Shown piece by piece: positions 1 through 6,915 of a stretch of DNA of 19,464 nt. The notes beneath the pieces are model-generated. The model ran no database searches. It had not been told where the DNA came from and saw only the letters and a program-made list of their open reading frames with translations. The stretch comes from Parvularculaceae bacterium. Its GTDB lineage: Bacteria; Pseudomonadota; Alphaproteobacteria; Caulobacterales; Parvularculaceae. The DNA is taken from the NCBI GenBank assembly GCA_004213235.1, contig SHAI01000017.1, forward strand, positions 1 to 19,464, in the 5' to 3' direction. The position numbers were made by a program, and so were the translations under genes. Numbering within the stretch: the first letter of the stretch is position 1; each line of letters begins with the position of its first letter.

Positions 1-750
1 GTTGCCGGACGCCACTTCGATAACGCGCCCGAGGACATCGGTTGCATAACTGTAAATCCACGTAACGCCTGGATCGACATAGAGGGGAAGGCTGGCAATA
101 AGGTCGATCCGCTCTTCCAATGTACCCGAGGTAAAAAATGGATTTACCGCAAGGTAATCCTTGTCAAGATCGCTTTCAAAGAGAAGAAAATATCCAAGCC
201 CGGCAGTGTGGGTAAGCAGGTGATGGACGGTTATGTCTTTGTTTGCTGGCCGGGTCGCGTAGGTGCCATCAGCACGTTTTTTCGTTGATGTGGCAACGCG
301 TGCATTCGCAAAAGCCGGGATAAACTTAGAAACAGGGTCGTTAAGACGAACCTTGCCATCATCGACCAGACGCATGATTGCGGCGCTAACGATTGGCTTG
401 GTCATGGACGCGATGCGAAACCGTGTGTCGCTCGCCATGGCGAGGCCATTTTCACGGTCGGCCATGCCAATCGCGGTTTCATAGACCGGGCCTTGCGACG
501 TCACAATTCGGGCAACAAAGCCTGCACGGATATTATTATCGACTTCTTCTTGCAGCGCCTTGTCTATTGATGCGAAGCGAAGTTGAGCGTCCTGCGCAGC
601 GATGGATGAGGTTTTCGTGGTACTGGTGCCCAGGCCAAGGAGCCAACCCGGGCTGCGGCCGTCATTCCCGTTTGCGCAGCCCGCCGCCAGTAGGAGCGTT
701 GCCGCCGCAATAATTGTTTTATTCGTGGTGAGATTAAAAAATTTATACAT
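1..750 (-). CDS. Serine beta-lactamase-like lipoprotein (class C / family VIII esterase type), C-terminus cut by the window edge
   Basis: The minus-strand frame is open from an ATG at 750 to the window edge and gives 250 residues without a stop. Residues 1-25 are a lipoprotein signal: a short N-region, a hydrophobic stretch and the lipobox LAAGC with Cys25, so the protein should be exported and lipidated. The catalytic Ser-x-x-Lys is SMTK at residues 115-118 in the context RFRIASMTKP. The second motif is YSY at 233-235 in WIYSYATDVLG, where class C beta-lactamases have YxN; a non-Asn third residue is typical of esterase and hydrolase relatives of this fold. The third motif (KTG or WGG-like) would lie beyond the edge. 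Likely activity is hydrolysis of an ester or amide by the serine nucleophile; the substrate is unknown, and beta-lactam resistance should not be assumed. It is separated from rsmD by 297 bases, so it probably has its own promoter. Confidence 0.88.
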   Translation of the reverse strand, partial: MYKFFNLTTNKTIIAAATLLLAAGCANGNDGRSPGWLLGLGTSTTKTSSIAAQDAQLRFASIDKALQEEVDNNIRAGFVARIVTSQGPVYETAIGMADRENGLAMASDTRFRIASMTKPIVSAAIMRLVDDGKVRLNDPVSKFIPAFANARVATSTKKRADGTYATRPANKDITVHHLLTHTAGLGYFLLFESDLDKDYLAVNPFFTSGTLEERIDLIASLPLYVDPGVTWIYSYATDVLGRVIEVASGN

Positions 751-1047
751 GATGCCGCACGTTCTGAAGTTGATGTAACCTTGGCACGATCATAGCCAGC
801 GCTGAGCCGGGTTATGTGGCGTGACCGTTTGTGTTGGAGAAGTCCGAACAGACGTTTTTTACCCAAGTCAATTACCGGACAAGGTAAAACGCTGTCCGCG
901 CCAGAATCCAGTCTTTTTGTCAGTCCTGAAAGGGAGCCTAGCACGATTTGCGGCACGCGTGCTCATCGCAGGCGGGAAGGCCGAACCAGCGCGACGATTG
1001 GTGCAGCGTTCATTGTTTTCCTGGGTTTTCCGGGTGTAATCTAATGT
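751..1047. other. Intergenic region, no gene supported
   Basis: This 297-base gap lies between rsmD and the lipoprotein gene, both on the minus strand. Short open frames exist on both strands, but none has a recognisable protein, a convincing ribosome binding site or family-like composition. The promoter of the lipoprotein gene should lie in its left part. I could not pick out a credible -35/-10 pair or a clear intrinsic terminator for rsmD, and I see no tRNA-like cloverleaf. Confidence 0.5.
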
Positions 1048-1620
1048 TTACTTGGTTTTGGCTGCGAGCCGGTAAATCCCGATTTGTGTATCGCCATAAA
1101 TCCGCCGGTCGACTTCTTCATAACCGTCGGTCGAAACAGGCGTTTCCCGGATGCTCTGCTCGACAATGACAAGGGCACCGACCTCTAGCCAGCCGCCGTC
1201 GCGGAGCATTTCCAATGTTGGTATGGCTAACGCCCTTTCATAGGGCGGGTCCAGGAAGGCAATAGTGAATGGTGCGCCAAGGCCTGCTGGTTTGTGGCCT
1301 AAATTGGTTGCTGAGCGCCGATGAATGCGCGTGGAACCGAAAAGGGCGAGGGCCTCGACATTATCGCGAATGGCCCCTCGTGCAGCGGCATCGGTTTCCA
1401 CGAATAAACAAAACGCCGCGCCGCGAGATATCGCCTCCAGGCCAAGCGCGCCGGAACCTGCGAACAGGTCAATGATGCGGGCACCGTCGAACACCACGTC
1501 GTCGCGGTGGGCGAGAACGTTAAACAACGCTTCGCGTGTCCGATCCGTGGTGGGGCGGGATATATCCCCTTTCGCGGCGATTATCCGCCGCCCGCTGAAT
1601 GTTCCGCCAACAATACGCAT
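1048..1620 (-). CDS. rsmD: 16S rRNA (guanine(966)-N2)-methyltransferase RsmD
   Basis: At 190 residues this matches the usual size of RsmD, the SAM-dependent enzyme that methylates N2 of G966 in 16S rRNA within the assembling 30S subunit. The N-terminus starts with the family signature MRIVGGTFSGRR, followed by RPTTDRTREALFNVL (residues 22-36). Motif I, the SAM-binding loop, is DLFAGSGALG at 51-60. The catalytic motif IV is DPPY at 124-127, as expected for an exocyclic-amine methyltransferase. The ATG at 1620 directly opens the conserved N-terminus, so the start is secure. The upstream DUF429-like gene stops nine bases before it, so the two are probably cotranscribed. In many bacteria rsmD is followed by coaD; here coaD lies elsewhere, behind gyrA. 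Confidence 0.95.
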   Translation of the reverse strand: MRIVGGTFSGRRIIAAKGDISRPTTDRTREALFNVLAHRDDVVFDGARIIDLFAGSGALGLEAISRGAAFCLFVETDAAARGAIRDNVEALALFGSTRIHRRSATNLGHKPAGLGAPFTIAFLDPPYERALAIPTLEMLRDGGWLEVGALVIVEQSIRETPVSTDGYEEVDRRIYGDTQIGIYRLAAKTK

Positions 1621-1629
1621 GATGCTCGT

Positions 1630-2547
1630 TTAGACCCGACCGGCCCCGACAATCCAGCCTTCTTCTTCGACAATTGCTTTAAGGTCGCGCTTGGCAAGGT
1701 GCGGGGGCGGGCTCAACCAGTCCTGCAGCATGTTTCGCGCGCCCTGGTGTGTGCGGTCAGCTCTGGCTAAGGCGTGCGCGACGGTGCGTACCTGCGCTGC
1801 GTCTCTTACCTCGTCTGCTTTTGCTTGTGTCTTAAACATTGAGGGATAAATCTCCGCCAGCAGGATCGGACGATCTAGCTTTTCCTGGAACGCCGTTTCG
1901 AACGGCCAAATGGCAAGGTGGGGGCGGAACACCGGGTCCCGGCGCAGTGCTTCGAGGCGCGCTATGCCGAGCAAGGCCTGGCTGCCGACCGCACCTGTAT
2001 ATGCCAATTGCCAGACGGACTTTGCCGGCGGCTGCACGCGTTCGACGCGGCGAAATTCATGCTTTTGATGAACGGCGCCAACCTCTTTTTTCTCAGGCAG
2101 GCAGTTAAAATATTTCTGACGCGGCCGCCCCCAATATACTGCTTCACCAAAGCATTCAGAATTGATTTGGTCAGCAAGATCGAACCGATTTGACCTGTTG
2201 GTATCATCATCTTCGACGTGTTCGAACAGGAATGACCACAATTTGCGCCATGGCGGCATGGTGCCTGCGCGGGTGCCGGTGATCAGGCCGATCGAGCCTT
2301 GTGGATATCCAAATGGAAAATCTAACCCGACAAGGGTGCGCCGAGCGTTTTTGAGATTATGGCCCAGGAGGTCTTTCAATCGCGACATCGCTGCGGCGCG
2401 GGTCGGCAGGTTTTCCGGCGGCTTGACTATAATACGAGATGTGGCGCGGTAGGCGGTGGCGAGCCAAATGGAATCTCCGCCGCGTTTTGGTGTATTCGCC
2501 GCGGACCAGTCAATGGCGATATATTTATCAAACAAAGGCGTTGTCAC
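1630..2547 (-). CDS. DUF429-like predicted RNase H-fold protein, function unknown
   Basis: I place the start at a GTG at 2547, giving 305 residues that begin with VTTPLFDKYIAIDWSAA. An in-frame ATG at 2667 would add 40 residues (Cys, Asn and Arg rich, not protein-domain-like), so the shorter start is preferred; neither start has a strong ribosome binding site. The spaced acidic motifs IDWSA (Asp13), GLDFPFGYP (Asp76) and LAEIYPS (around residue 230) resemble the conserved acidic positions of DUF429, a family predicted to have an RNase H-like fold and possible nuclease activity. I infer membership from these motifs only. A Trp/Phe-rich middle part (PPWRKLWSFLFEH) and an Arg/His-rich centre follow. 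There is no signal peptide or membrane segment. It lies downstream of uvrA and nine bases upstream of rsmD, so it may be cotranscribed with both. No biochemical role is known to me. Confidence 0.7.
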   Translation of the reverse strand: MTTPLFDKYIAIDWSAANTPKRGGDSIWLATAYRATSRIIVKPPENLPTRAAAMSRLKDLLGHNLKNARRTLVGLDFPFGYPQGSIGLITGTRAGTMPPWRKLWSFLFEHVEDDDTNRSNRFDLADQINSECFGEAVYWGRPRQKYFNCLPEKKEVGAVHQKHEFRRVERVQPPAKSVWQLAYTGAVGSQALLGIARLEALRRDPVFRPHLAIWPFETAFQEKLDRPILLAEIYPSMFKTQAKADEVRDAAQVRTVAHALARADRTHQGARNMLQDWLSPPPHLAKRDLKAIVEEEGWIVGAGRV

Positions 2548-2696
2548 GAAGGTACACGATCCATCCCGGTACGCCGTATGGCTTTGTCGGTTGTTCCCGT
2601 TTTGGCGGCCTAAATTTTGACATTGGCAAGGCGTCGGGCCGGTTTTTGATGCTCTAAAATTTCTCAACGCCTTGTGTGTTCACGTATTAAGTCGTT

Positions 2697-5642
2697 TCAA
2701 GCCACTTTTCGCCTGCTGGCCCGCTTTTTTGCCGTGGCCAACTTCTTTGCGGCAGGCGCTTTTTTCGTCTTTACGGGTTCCAGATAGATCCCCGCTTTTT
2801 CTAAAACTGGGCGCAGAAAACTGCCCGTATGGGATCCGGCCGTTCCAGCAACGGTTTCCGGCGTTCCGGCTGCAACAATCTGTCCCCCGCCATCACCACC
2901 TTCCGGACCAAGATCAATAATCCAGTCGGCTTGTTTAATTACATCAAGATTGTGTTCGATAATGATGACGGTATTTCCGCCATCGGTAAGCTCTTGTATA
3001 ACTTCCATCAGCTTACGAACGTCTTCAAAATGAAGCCCAGTGGTTGGTTCATCAAGAATATACAATGTGCGACCGGTTGCCCGCTTGGACAGTTCTTTGG
3101 CGAGCTTGACGCGCTGCGCCTCACCGCCGGACAGGGTGGTCGCCTGTTGGCCAATTTTGACGTAGGAAAGGCCGACGCGATTAAGGGTCGCCAGTTTGTC
3201 GCGGATTGCCGGGACCGCTTTGAAAAACTCCACCCCTTCTTCCACTGTCATGTCTAGAACGTCCGCAATGGATTTATCTTTAAACTGAACTTCCAGGGTT
3301 TCACGGTTATAACGCTTGCCATTGCAAACATCACAGGTGACATAAACATCTGGCAGAAAATGCATTTCGATCTTGATAACGCCGTCACCCTGGCAAGCTT
3401 CGCAGCGCCCGCCTTTGACGTTGAAGGAAAATCGCCCCGGCGCATAACCACGTGCTTTTGCCTCCGGCAGTCCGGCAAACCATTCACGGATTGGCGTGAA
3501 CGCGCCGGTATAGGTCGCCGGGTTGGAACGCGGCGTGCGACCAATGGGGGATTGGTCAATATCAATGACCTTGTCGAATTGATCGAGGCCTTCAATCGTA
3601 TCATGATCGCCTGGTGCATCTTTGGAATTATAAAGGCGGCGCGCAGCGGCTTTATACAGCGTTTCGATAACCAGGGTTGATTTGCCACCGCCAGAAACCC
3701 CGGTGACGCAGGTCATTAACCCCACAGGGATTTCGGCAGTAACGTCCTGCAAATTATTTGTGCGGGCACCGATGATTTTGACTTGGCGTGCGAGATCAAA
3801 AACGCGGCGCCCTTCCGGGACCGGCACGTCCCGCCGTCCGGCGAGATAATCGCCTGTCAGCGAGCGTTTTGATGCCATAATGTTCTTCACTGAGCCCTGC
3901 GCGACAATCTCTCCGCCATGAACGCCGGCACCAGGACCGATATCAACGATGTGGTCGGCAGTGCGGATCGCATCTTCGTCGTGTTCTACAACGAGTACGG
4001 AGTTCCCCAAATCCCGCAGGCGACGCAACGTTTCCAGCAGCCGCTCATTGTCTCGCTGATGCAGGCCGATTGACGGTTCGTCCAGAACGTAAAGAACGCC
4101 CGTAAGGCCTGAGCCGATTTGTGACGCAAGCCGTATGCGCTGGCTTTCACCGCCGGAGAGGGTGCCCGATGCGCGCGACAAGGTGAGATAATCAAGGCCG
4201 ACATTATTCAGGAATAACAGCCGCTCCCGGATTTCTTTCAGGATGCGTGCGGCAATGGCCATTTGTTTTTTGGAAAGTTTCTTTTCCAAAGCGTCAAACC
4301 ATGCACCGGCAGCGCGAATGGACATCTGCGTTGCTTCAGAAATATGAAGACCATCGATCTTCACCGCTAGACTTTCCGGCTTCAGGCGGTACCCGCCGCA
4401 GGTGTCGCAATCGGTAATGGTTTGAAAACGCGATAATTCTTCGCGCACCCAGCTTGAGTCCGTTTCACGAAAACGCCGCTCCAGGTTTGGAATAACGCCT
4501 TCAAACGGTTTGACGGTTTCATATTTTCGCGCACCGTCTTTATAAACAAACGATATGTCTTCATCGCCAGTACCATAAAGAATGGCATAACGCTGGTCGT
4601 GATCAAGATCGCCAAATGTGTCGCCTGGTTTGAATTTGTAATGTTTTGCCAGCGCTTCGATGGTTTGTGCGTAATATGGCGATGTGCCCTTTGACCATGG
4701 CGCAATGGCACCTTTGTTCATTGGGATATCGTGATGGGGGATGACCAGATCCTCATCAAATATCATCTCCGTCCCAAGGCCATCACATGCCGGACATGCA
4801 CCGGCAGGTGCATTGAATGAAAACAGCCGTGGTTCAATTTCGTCGATGGTAAAACCCGAAACGGGGCATGCGAATTTGGCCGAAAAAATAATCCGAACCG
4901 GATCGCCAGCATCACCGGCACGCTTTGCCTCTTCTGCGACGGCAATGTCATTGGCCAGGCCAAGAGCGGTTTCAAATGATTCAGCGAGGCGGGATTCAAT
5001 GCCGGGTTTGATGATGATCCGATCAACGACCACATCGATGTCATGCTTGATCTTTTTGTTGAGCGCGGGAACGTCAGCGATGTCGTAGAAGTCGCCGTCC
5101 ACTTTGACGCGCTGGAAGCCTTTTTTCATCAGATCCGCGAATTCCTTGCGGTATTCGCCTTTTCGGCCACGCACAATTGGCGCAAGTAAAAAGAAGCGTG
5201 CCCCCTCATCATGCGCCATCAGGCGATCGACCATTTCCGATACGGTCTGGGATGTGATCGGCTCGCCGGTCGCAGGCGAATAAGGTATGCCGACGCGCGC
5301 CCAGAGAAGGCGCATATAATCGTATATTTCTGTCACGGTGCCCACGGTAGAGCGTGGGTTTCGGCTGGTTGTTTTTTGCTCGATCGATATTGCCGGGCTT
5401 AGGCCTTCGATCTGGTCAATATCGGGCTTTTGCATCAGCTCCAGGAACTGGCGCGCATAAGCGGACAGGGATTCGACATAACGGCGCTGCCCTTCTGCGT
5501 AAATAGTATCGAAGGCGAGGGAAGATTTGCCGGAGCCTGACAACCCCGTCATGACGATCAGTTTGTCCCGCGGGACTTCCAGCGTGACGTTCTTCAGATT
5601 GTGTTCGCGGGCACCAACGACGCGGATATTTTTCAAAGTCAT
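2697..5642 (-). CDS. uvrA: Excinuclease ABC subunit A (UvrA)
   Basis: UvrA is the damage-recognising ATPase of nucleotide excision repair, which loads UvrB onto DNA lesions. The 981-residue protein has both ABC modules. Module one has Walker A GLSGSGKSS (33-41), signature LSGGE (495-499) and Walker B ending DEP (521-523). Module two has Walker A GVSGGGKST (648-656), signature LSGGE (837-841) and DEP (864-866). The C-terminal zinc finger is complete: Cys747, Cys750, Cys770, Cys773. The first finger has Cys259, Cys283 and Cys286, but Ser262 replaces the expected fourth Cys. About 25 residues beyond the normal end (957-981) form a Lys/Ala/Arg-rich tail, making it some 40 residues longer than the E. 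coli protein. The ATG at 5642 opens the conserved N-terminus; the ribosome binding site is weak. The gene lies 49 bases after the DUF1330 gene, behind a predicted LexA box, so SOS induction is likely. Confidence 0.98.
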   Translation of the reverse strand: MTLKNIRVVGAREHNLKNVTLEVPRDKLIVMTGLSGSGKSSLAFDTIYAEGQRRYVESLSAYARQFLELMQKPDIDQIEGLSPAISIEQKTTSRNPRSTVGTVTEIYDYMRLLWARVGIPYSPATGEPITSQTVSEMVDRLMAHDEGARFFLLAPIVRGRKGEYRKEFADLMKKGFQRVKVDGDFYDIADVPALNKKIKHDIDVVVDRIIIKPGIESRLAESFETALGLANDIAVAEEAKRAGDAGDPVRIIFSAKFACPVSGFTIDEIEPRLFSFNAPAGACPACDGLGTEMIFDEDLVIPHHDIPMNKGAIAPWSKGTSPYYAQTIEALAKHYKFKPGDTFGDLDHDQRYAILYGTGDEDISFVYKDGARKYETVKPFEGVIPNLERRFRETDSSWVREELSRFQTITDCDTCGGYRLKPESLAVKIDGLHISEATQMSIRAAGAWFDALEKKLSKKQMAIAARILKEIRERLLFLNNVGLDYLTLSRASGTLSGGESQRIRLASQIGSGLTGVLYVLDEPSIGLHQRDNERLLETLRRLRDLGNSVLVVEHDEDAIRTADHIVDIGPGAGVHGGEIVAQGSVKNIMASKRSLTGDYLAGRRDVPVPEGRRVFDLARQVKIIGARTNNLQDVTAEIPVGLMTCVTGVSGGGKSTLVIETLYKAAARRLYNSKDAPGDHDTIEGLDQFDKVIDIDQSPIGRTPRSNPATYTGAFTPIREWFAGLPEAKARGYAPGRFSFNVKGGRCEACQGDGVIKIEMHFLPDVYVTCDVCNGKRYNRETLEVQFKDKSIADVLDMTVEEGVEFFKAVPAIRDKLATLNRVGLSYVKIGQQATTLSGGEAQRVKLAKELSKRATGRTLYILDEPTTGLHFEDVRKLMEVIQELTDGGNTVIIIEHNLDVIKQADWIIDLGPEGGDGGGQIVAAGTPETVAGTAGSHTGSFLRPVLEKAGIYLEPVKTKKAPAAKKLATAKKRASRRKVA

Positions 5643-5691
5643 AGTTTAATCTGCGCCTTTCGGATGGCGGGCCAGGGGAGGGTGCGCTTGG

Positions 5692-5988
5692 TTAGTCGCT
5701 TCCCTCGACGATCACAAAATCTGTTATTCCAAACTGCTGGCGAAGTTTGGCCGCAGCCTGGTATGGTTCGCCATAGTAACATTCAACGGCATCGTCATAA
5801 CTCTCGAACTCAACGATGACATGGCGTGGTTTTGTCGCGCCTTCCGGATGGTCGCTTTTGCCGCCGCGCACGAGAAACGTCGGTCGATATTTGTATGACG
5901 CAAAGGCATCGCCAACTTTAGCGATATATTGCGGGTAGGCGGCTGCGTCAGTTACCTCGACATGGATGATCCAATAGGCTTTTGGCAC
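5692..5988 (-). CDS. DUF1330 family protein
   Basis: A 98-residue protein of the usual DUF1330 size. It starts MPKAYWIIHVEVTD and has the family core KPRHVIVEFESYDDAVECYY followed by a short C-terminal strand; the fold is a ferredoxin-like alpha/beta barrel domain (established for the family), and the function is unknown. The start is a GTG at 5988 with AAGGGA upstream as a plausible ribosome binding site. The gene is first in the unit that reads on into uvrA, 49 bases apart, and its start is only 55 bases from the predicted LexA box. If no further promoter lies in the short gap, it would be expressed together with uvrA under DNA damage. Members of this family usually occur in metabolic contexts, so an SOS link would be notable. 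Confidence 0.88.
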   Translation of the reverse strand: MPKAYWIIHVEVTDAAAYPQYIAKVGDAFASYKYRPTFLVRGGKSDHPEGATKPRHVIVEFESYDDAVECYYGEPYQAAAKLRQQFGITDFVIVEGSD

Positions 5989-6020
5989 TGTGTGTTTCCC
6001 TTGTTCGTGGTCGTCGGTGG

Positions 6021-6048
6021 GTTATATCGGGCTTGACGGCAAGAACAA
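6021..6048 (-). promoter_or_regulatory. Candidate promoter of DUF1330-uvrA
   Basis: On the minus strand TTGTTC (6048-6043) and TATAAC (6026-6021) are separated by 16 bases, a plausible sigma-70-type -35/-10 pair. The -35 hexamer overlaps one half of the LexA box, which is the arrangement expected for repression. Transcription would start about 25 bases before the GTG of the DUF1330 gene. Confidence 0.5.
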
Positions 6049-6057
6049 GATGTGAAC
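6043..6057. promoter_or_regulatory. LexA (SOS) box, alphaproteobacterial direct-repeat type
   Basis: GAAC, seven bases, GAAC on the plus strand, which reads GTTC-N7-GTTC on the minus strand. This exactly fits the direct-repeat operator described for alphaproteobacterial LexA, unlike the palindrome of E. coli. It lies in the 211-base region between divergent ssb and DUF1330-uvrA, both typical SOS genes. It also falls between a weak plus-strand -35-like TTGACG (6033-6038) and AACTTT (6055-6060), so one LexA site could control both directions. Confidence 0.8.
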
Positions 6058-6199
6058 TTTTGGCTGTGTTTTTTGAGTTCTTAAATGGGTCTATCAGGGC
6101 GCGTCTGTTTTTGTGGGCGGGACGAGCCTGTGGATAAAGAGCTGTTTAAACGCGGGCGAATCCGCGAGAGTTTTCGATTTTAATATTGGAGAGTTAGAT

Positions 6200-6661
6200 A
6201 TGGCGGGCAGCGTCAACAAAGTTATTCTGGTGGGAAATCTTGGGCGCGATCCGGAAGTGCGGCAAACCCAAGACGGTCGCCCGATCGTCAATCTGGCAAT
6301 TGCGACCTCCGAAAACTGGAAAGACAAAAATACCGGTGAGCGGCGTGAGCGCACTGAGTGGCATCGCGTTGTGATCTTTTCCGAGGGGCTGGCACGCGTT
6401 GCGGAACAGTATCTGCGCAAGGGCGCGAAAGTTTACATCGAAGGGCAATTGCAAACCCGCAAATGGCAAGACAAGGACGGTAACGACCGGTATTCGACCG
6501 AAATTGTGCTGCAAGGCTTCAATTCAACGCTGACCATGCTCGATGGACGCCGTGATTCCACATCAGTTGGCGGCGGGGATGACTTTGGTGGTGGTCAAAT
6601 GTCTGCACCATCAGGCGGCGGTGGGAAGTCATTCGAACTGGATGACGACATTCCATTCTAA
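6200..6661 (+). CDS. ssb: Single-stranded DNA-binding protein SSB
   Basis: SSB coats single-stranded DNA during replication, recombination and repair, and recruits partners through its C-terminal tip. The 153-residue protein has the OB-fold core at about 1-115, opening with MAGSVNKVILVGNLGRDPEV and including the aromatic positions Trp40, Trp54 and Trp89. A Gly-rich linker (about 117-143) follows and the tail ends DDDIPF, the canonical acidic interaction tip. The start is the ATG at 6200, with GGAGAG at 6188-6193 six bases upstream; an in-frame ATG at 6113 would add 29 unrelated residues and is not used. The gene is divergent from DUF1330-uvrA across a predicted LexA box, an arrangement common in proteobacteria, and is followed by the H1-like gene. 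Confidence 0.97.
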   Translation: MAGSVNKVILVGNLGRDPEVRQTQDGRPIVNLAIATSENWKDKNTGERRERTEWHRVVIFSEGLARVAEQYLRKGAKVYIEGQLQTRKWQDKDGNDRYSTEIVLQGFNSTLTMLDGRRDSTSVGGGDDFGGGQMSAPSGGGGKSFELDDDIPF

Positions 6662-6826
6662 TTTTGTGCGCTGCACTTTCCGGTTCGCGTGTGGTTTTGT
6701 GAAAACGCAATTGGCTCTGATAGTCTAAACTGCAAAAGTGCGCGTCAGCATTGGCAAGTGTTGCAAAAACGCAATCTTGTTGCTGTTTACAAAAAAAAAT
6801 GCCGTTTTGACCAAGAATGTTGCTGT

Positions 6827-6845
6827 GCGGACGCTCCGTGTCCGC
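6827..6845 (+). repeat. Hairpin in the leader of the H1-like gene
   Basis: GCGGAC (6827-6832) pairs with GTCCGC (6840-6845) around a seven-base loop. No T-run follows, so it is unlikely to be an intrinsic terminator for ssb. It lies about 70 bases before the start of the H1-like gene and could be part of its 5' leader. The rest of the 254-base gap 6662-6915 is AT-rich, contains a run of nine A's (6792-6799 region) and two copies of AAAACGCAAT, and holds no gene. Confidence 0.4.
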
Positions 6846-6915
6846 GCAATTCAAAACTTTATTAGTAATTTTAACTATGGATGTTGGCTCTACAGGCAAT
6901 TCGGAGGTTACAACC

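Noticed and set aside
564..956. A 130-codon minus-strand frame spanning the gap upstream of the lipoprotein gene.
   Set aside because: It overlaps the well-supported lipoprotein gene in another frame and its upstream part has no recognisable domain or ribosome binding site.
2548..2667. Forty extra N-terminal residues for the DUF429-like protein from an ATG at 2667.
   Set aside because: The extension is Cys/Asn/Arg-rich and the conserved domain begins right after the GTG at 2547; not excluded, but less likely.
6113..6199. Longer SSB start at 6113.
   Set aside because: It adds 29 unrelated residues, and the ATG at 6200 has a good ribosome binding site and the conserved SSB N-terminus.
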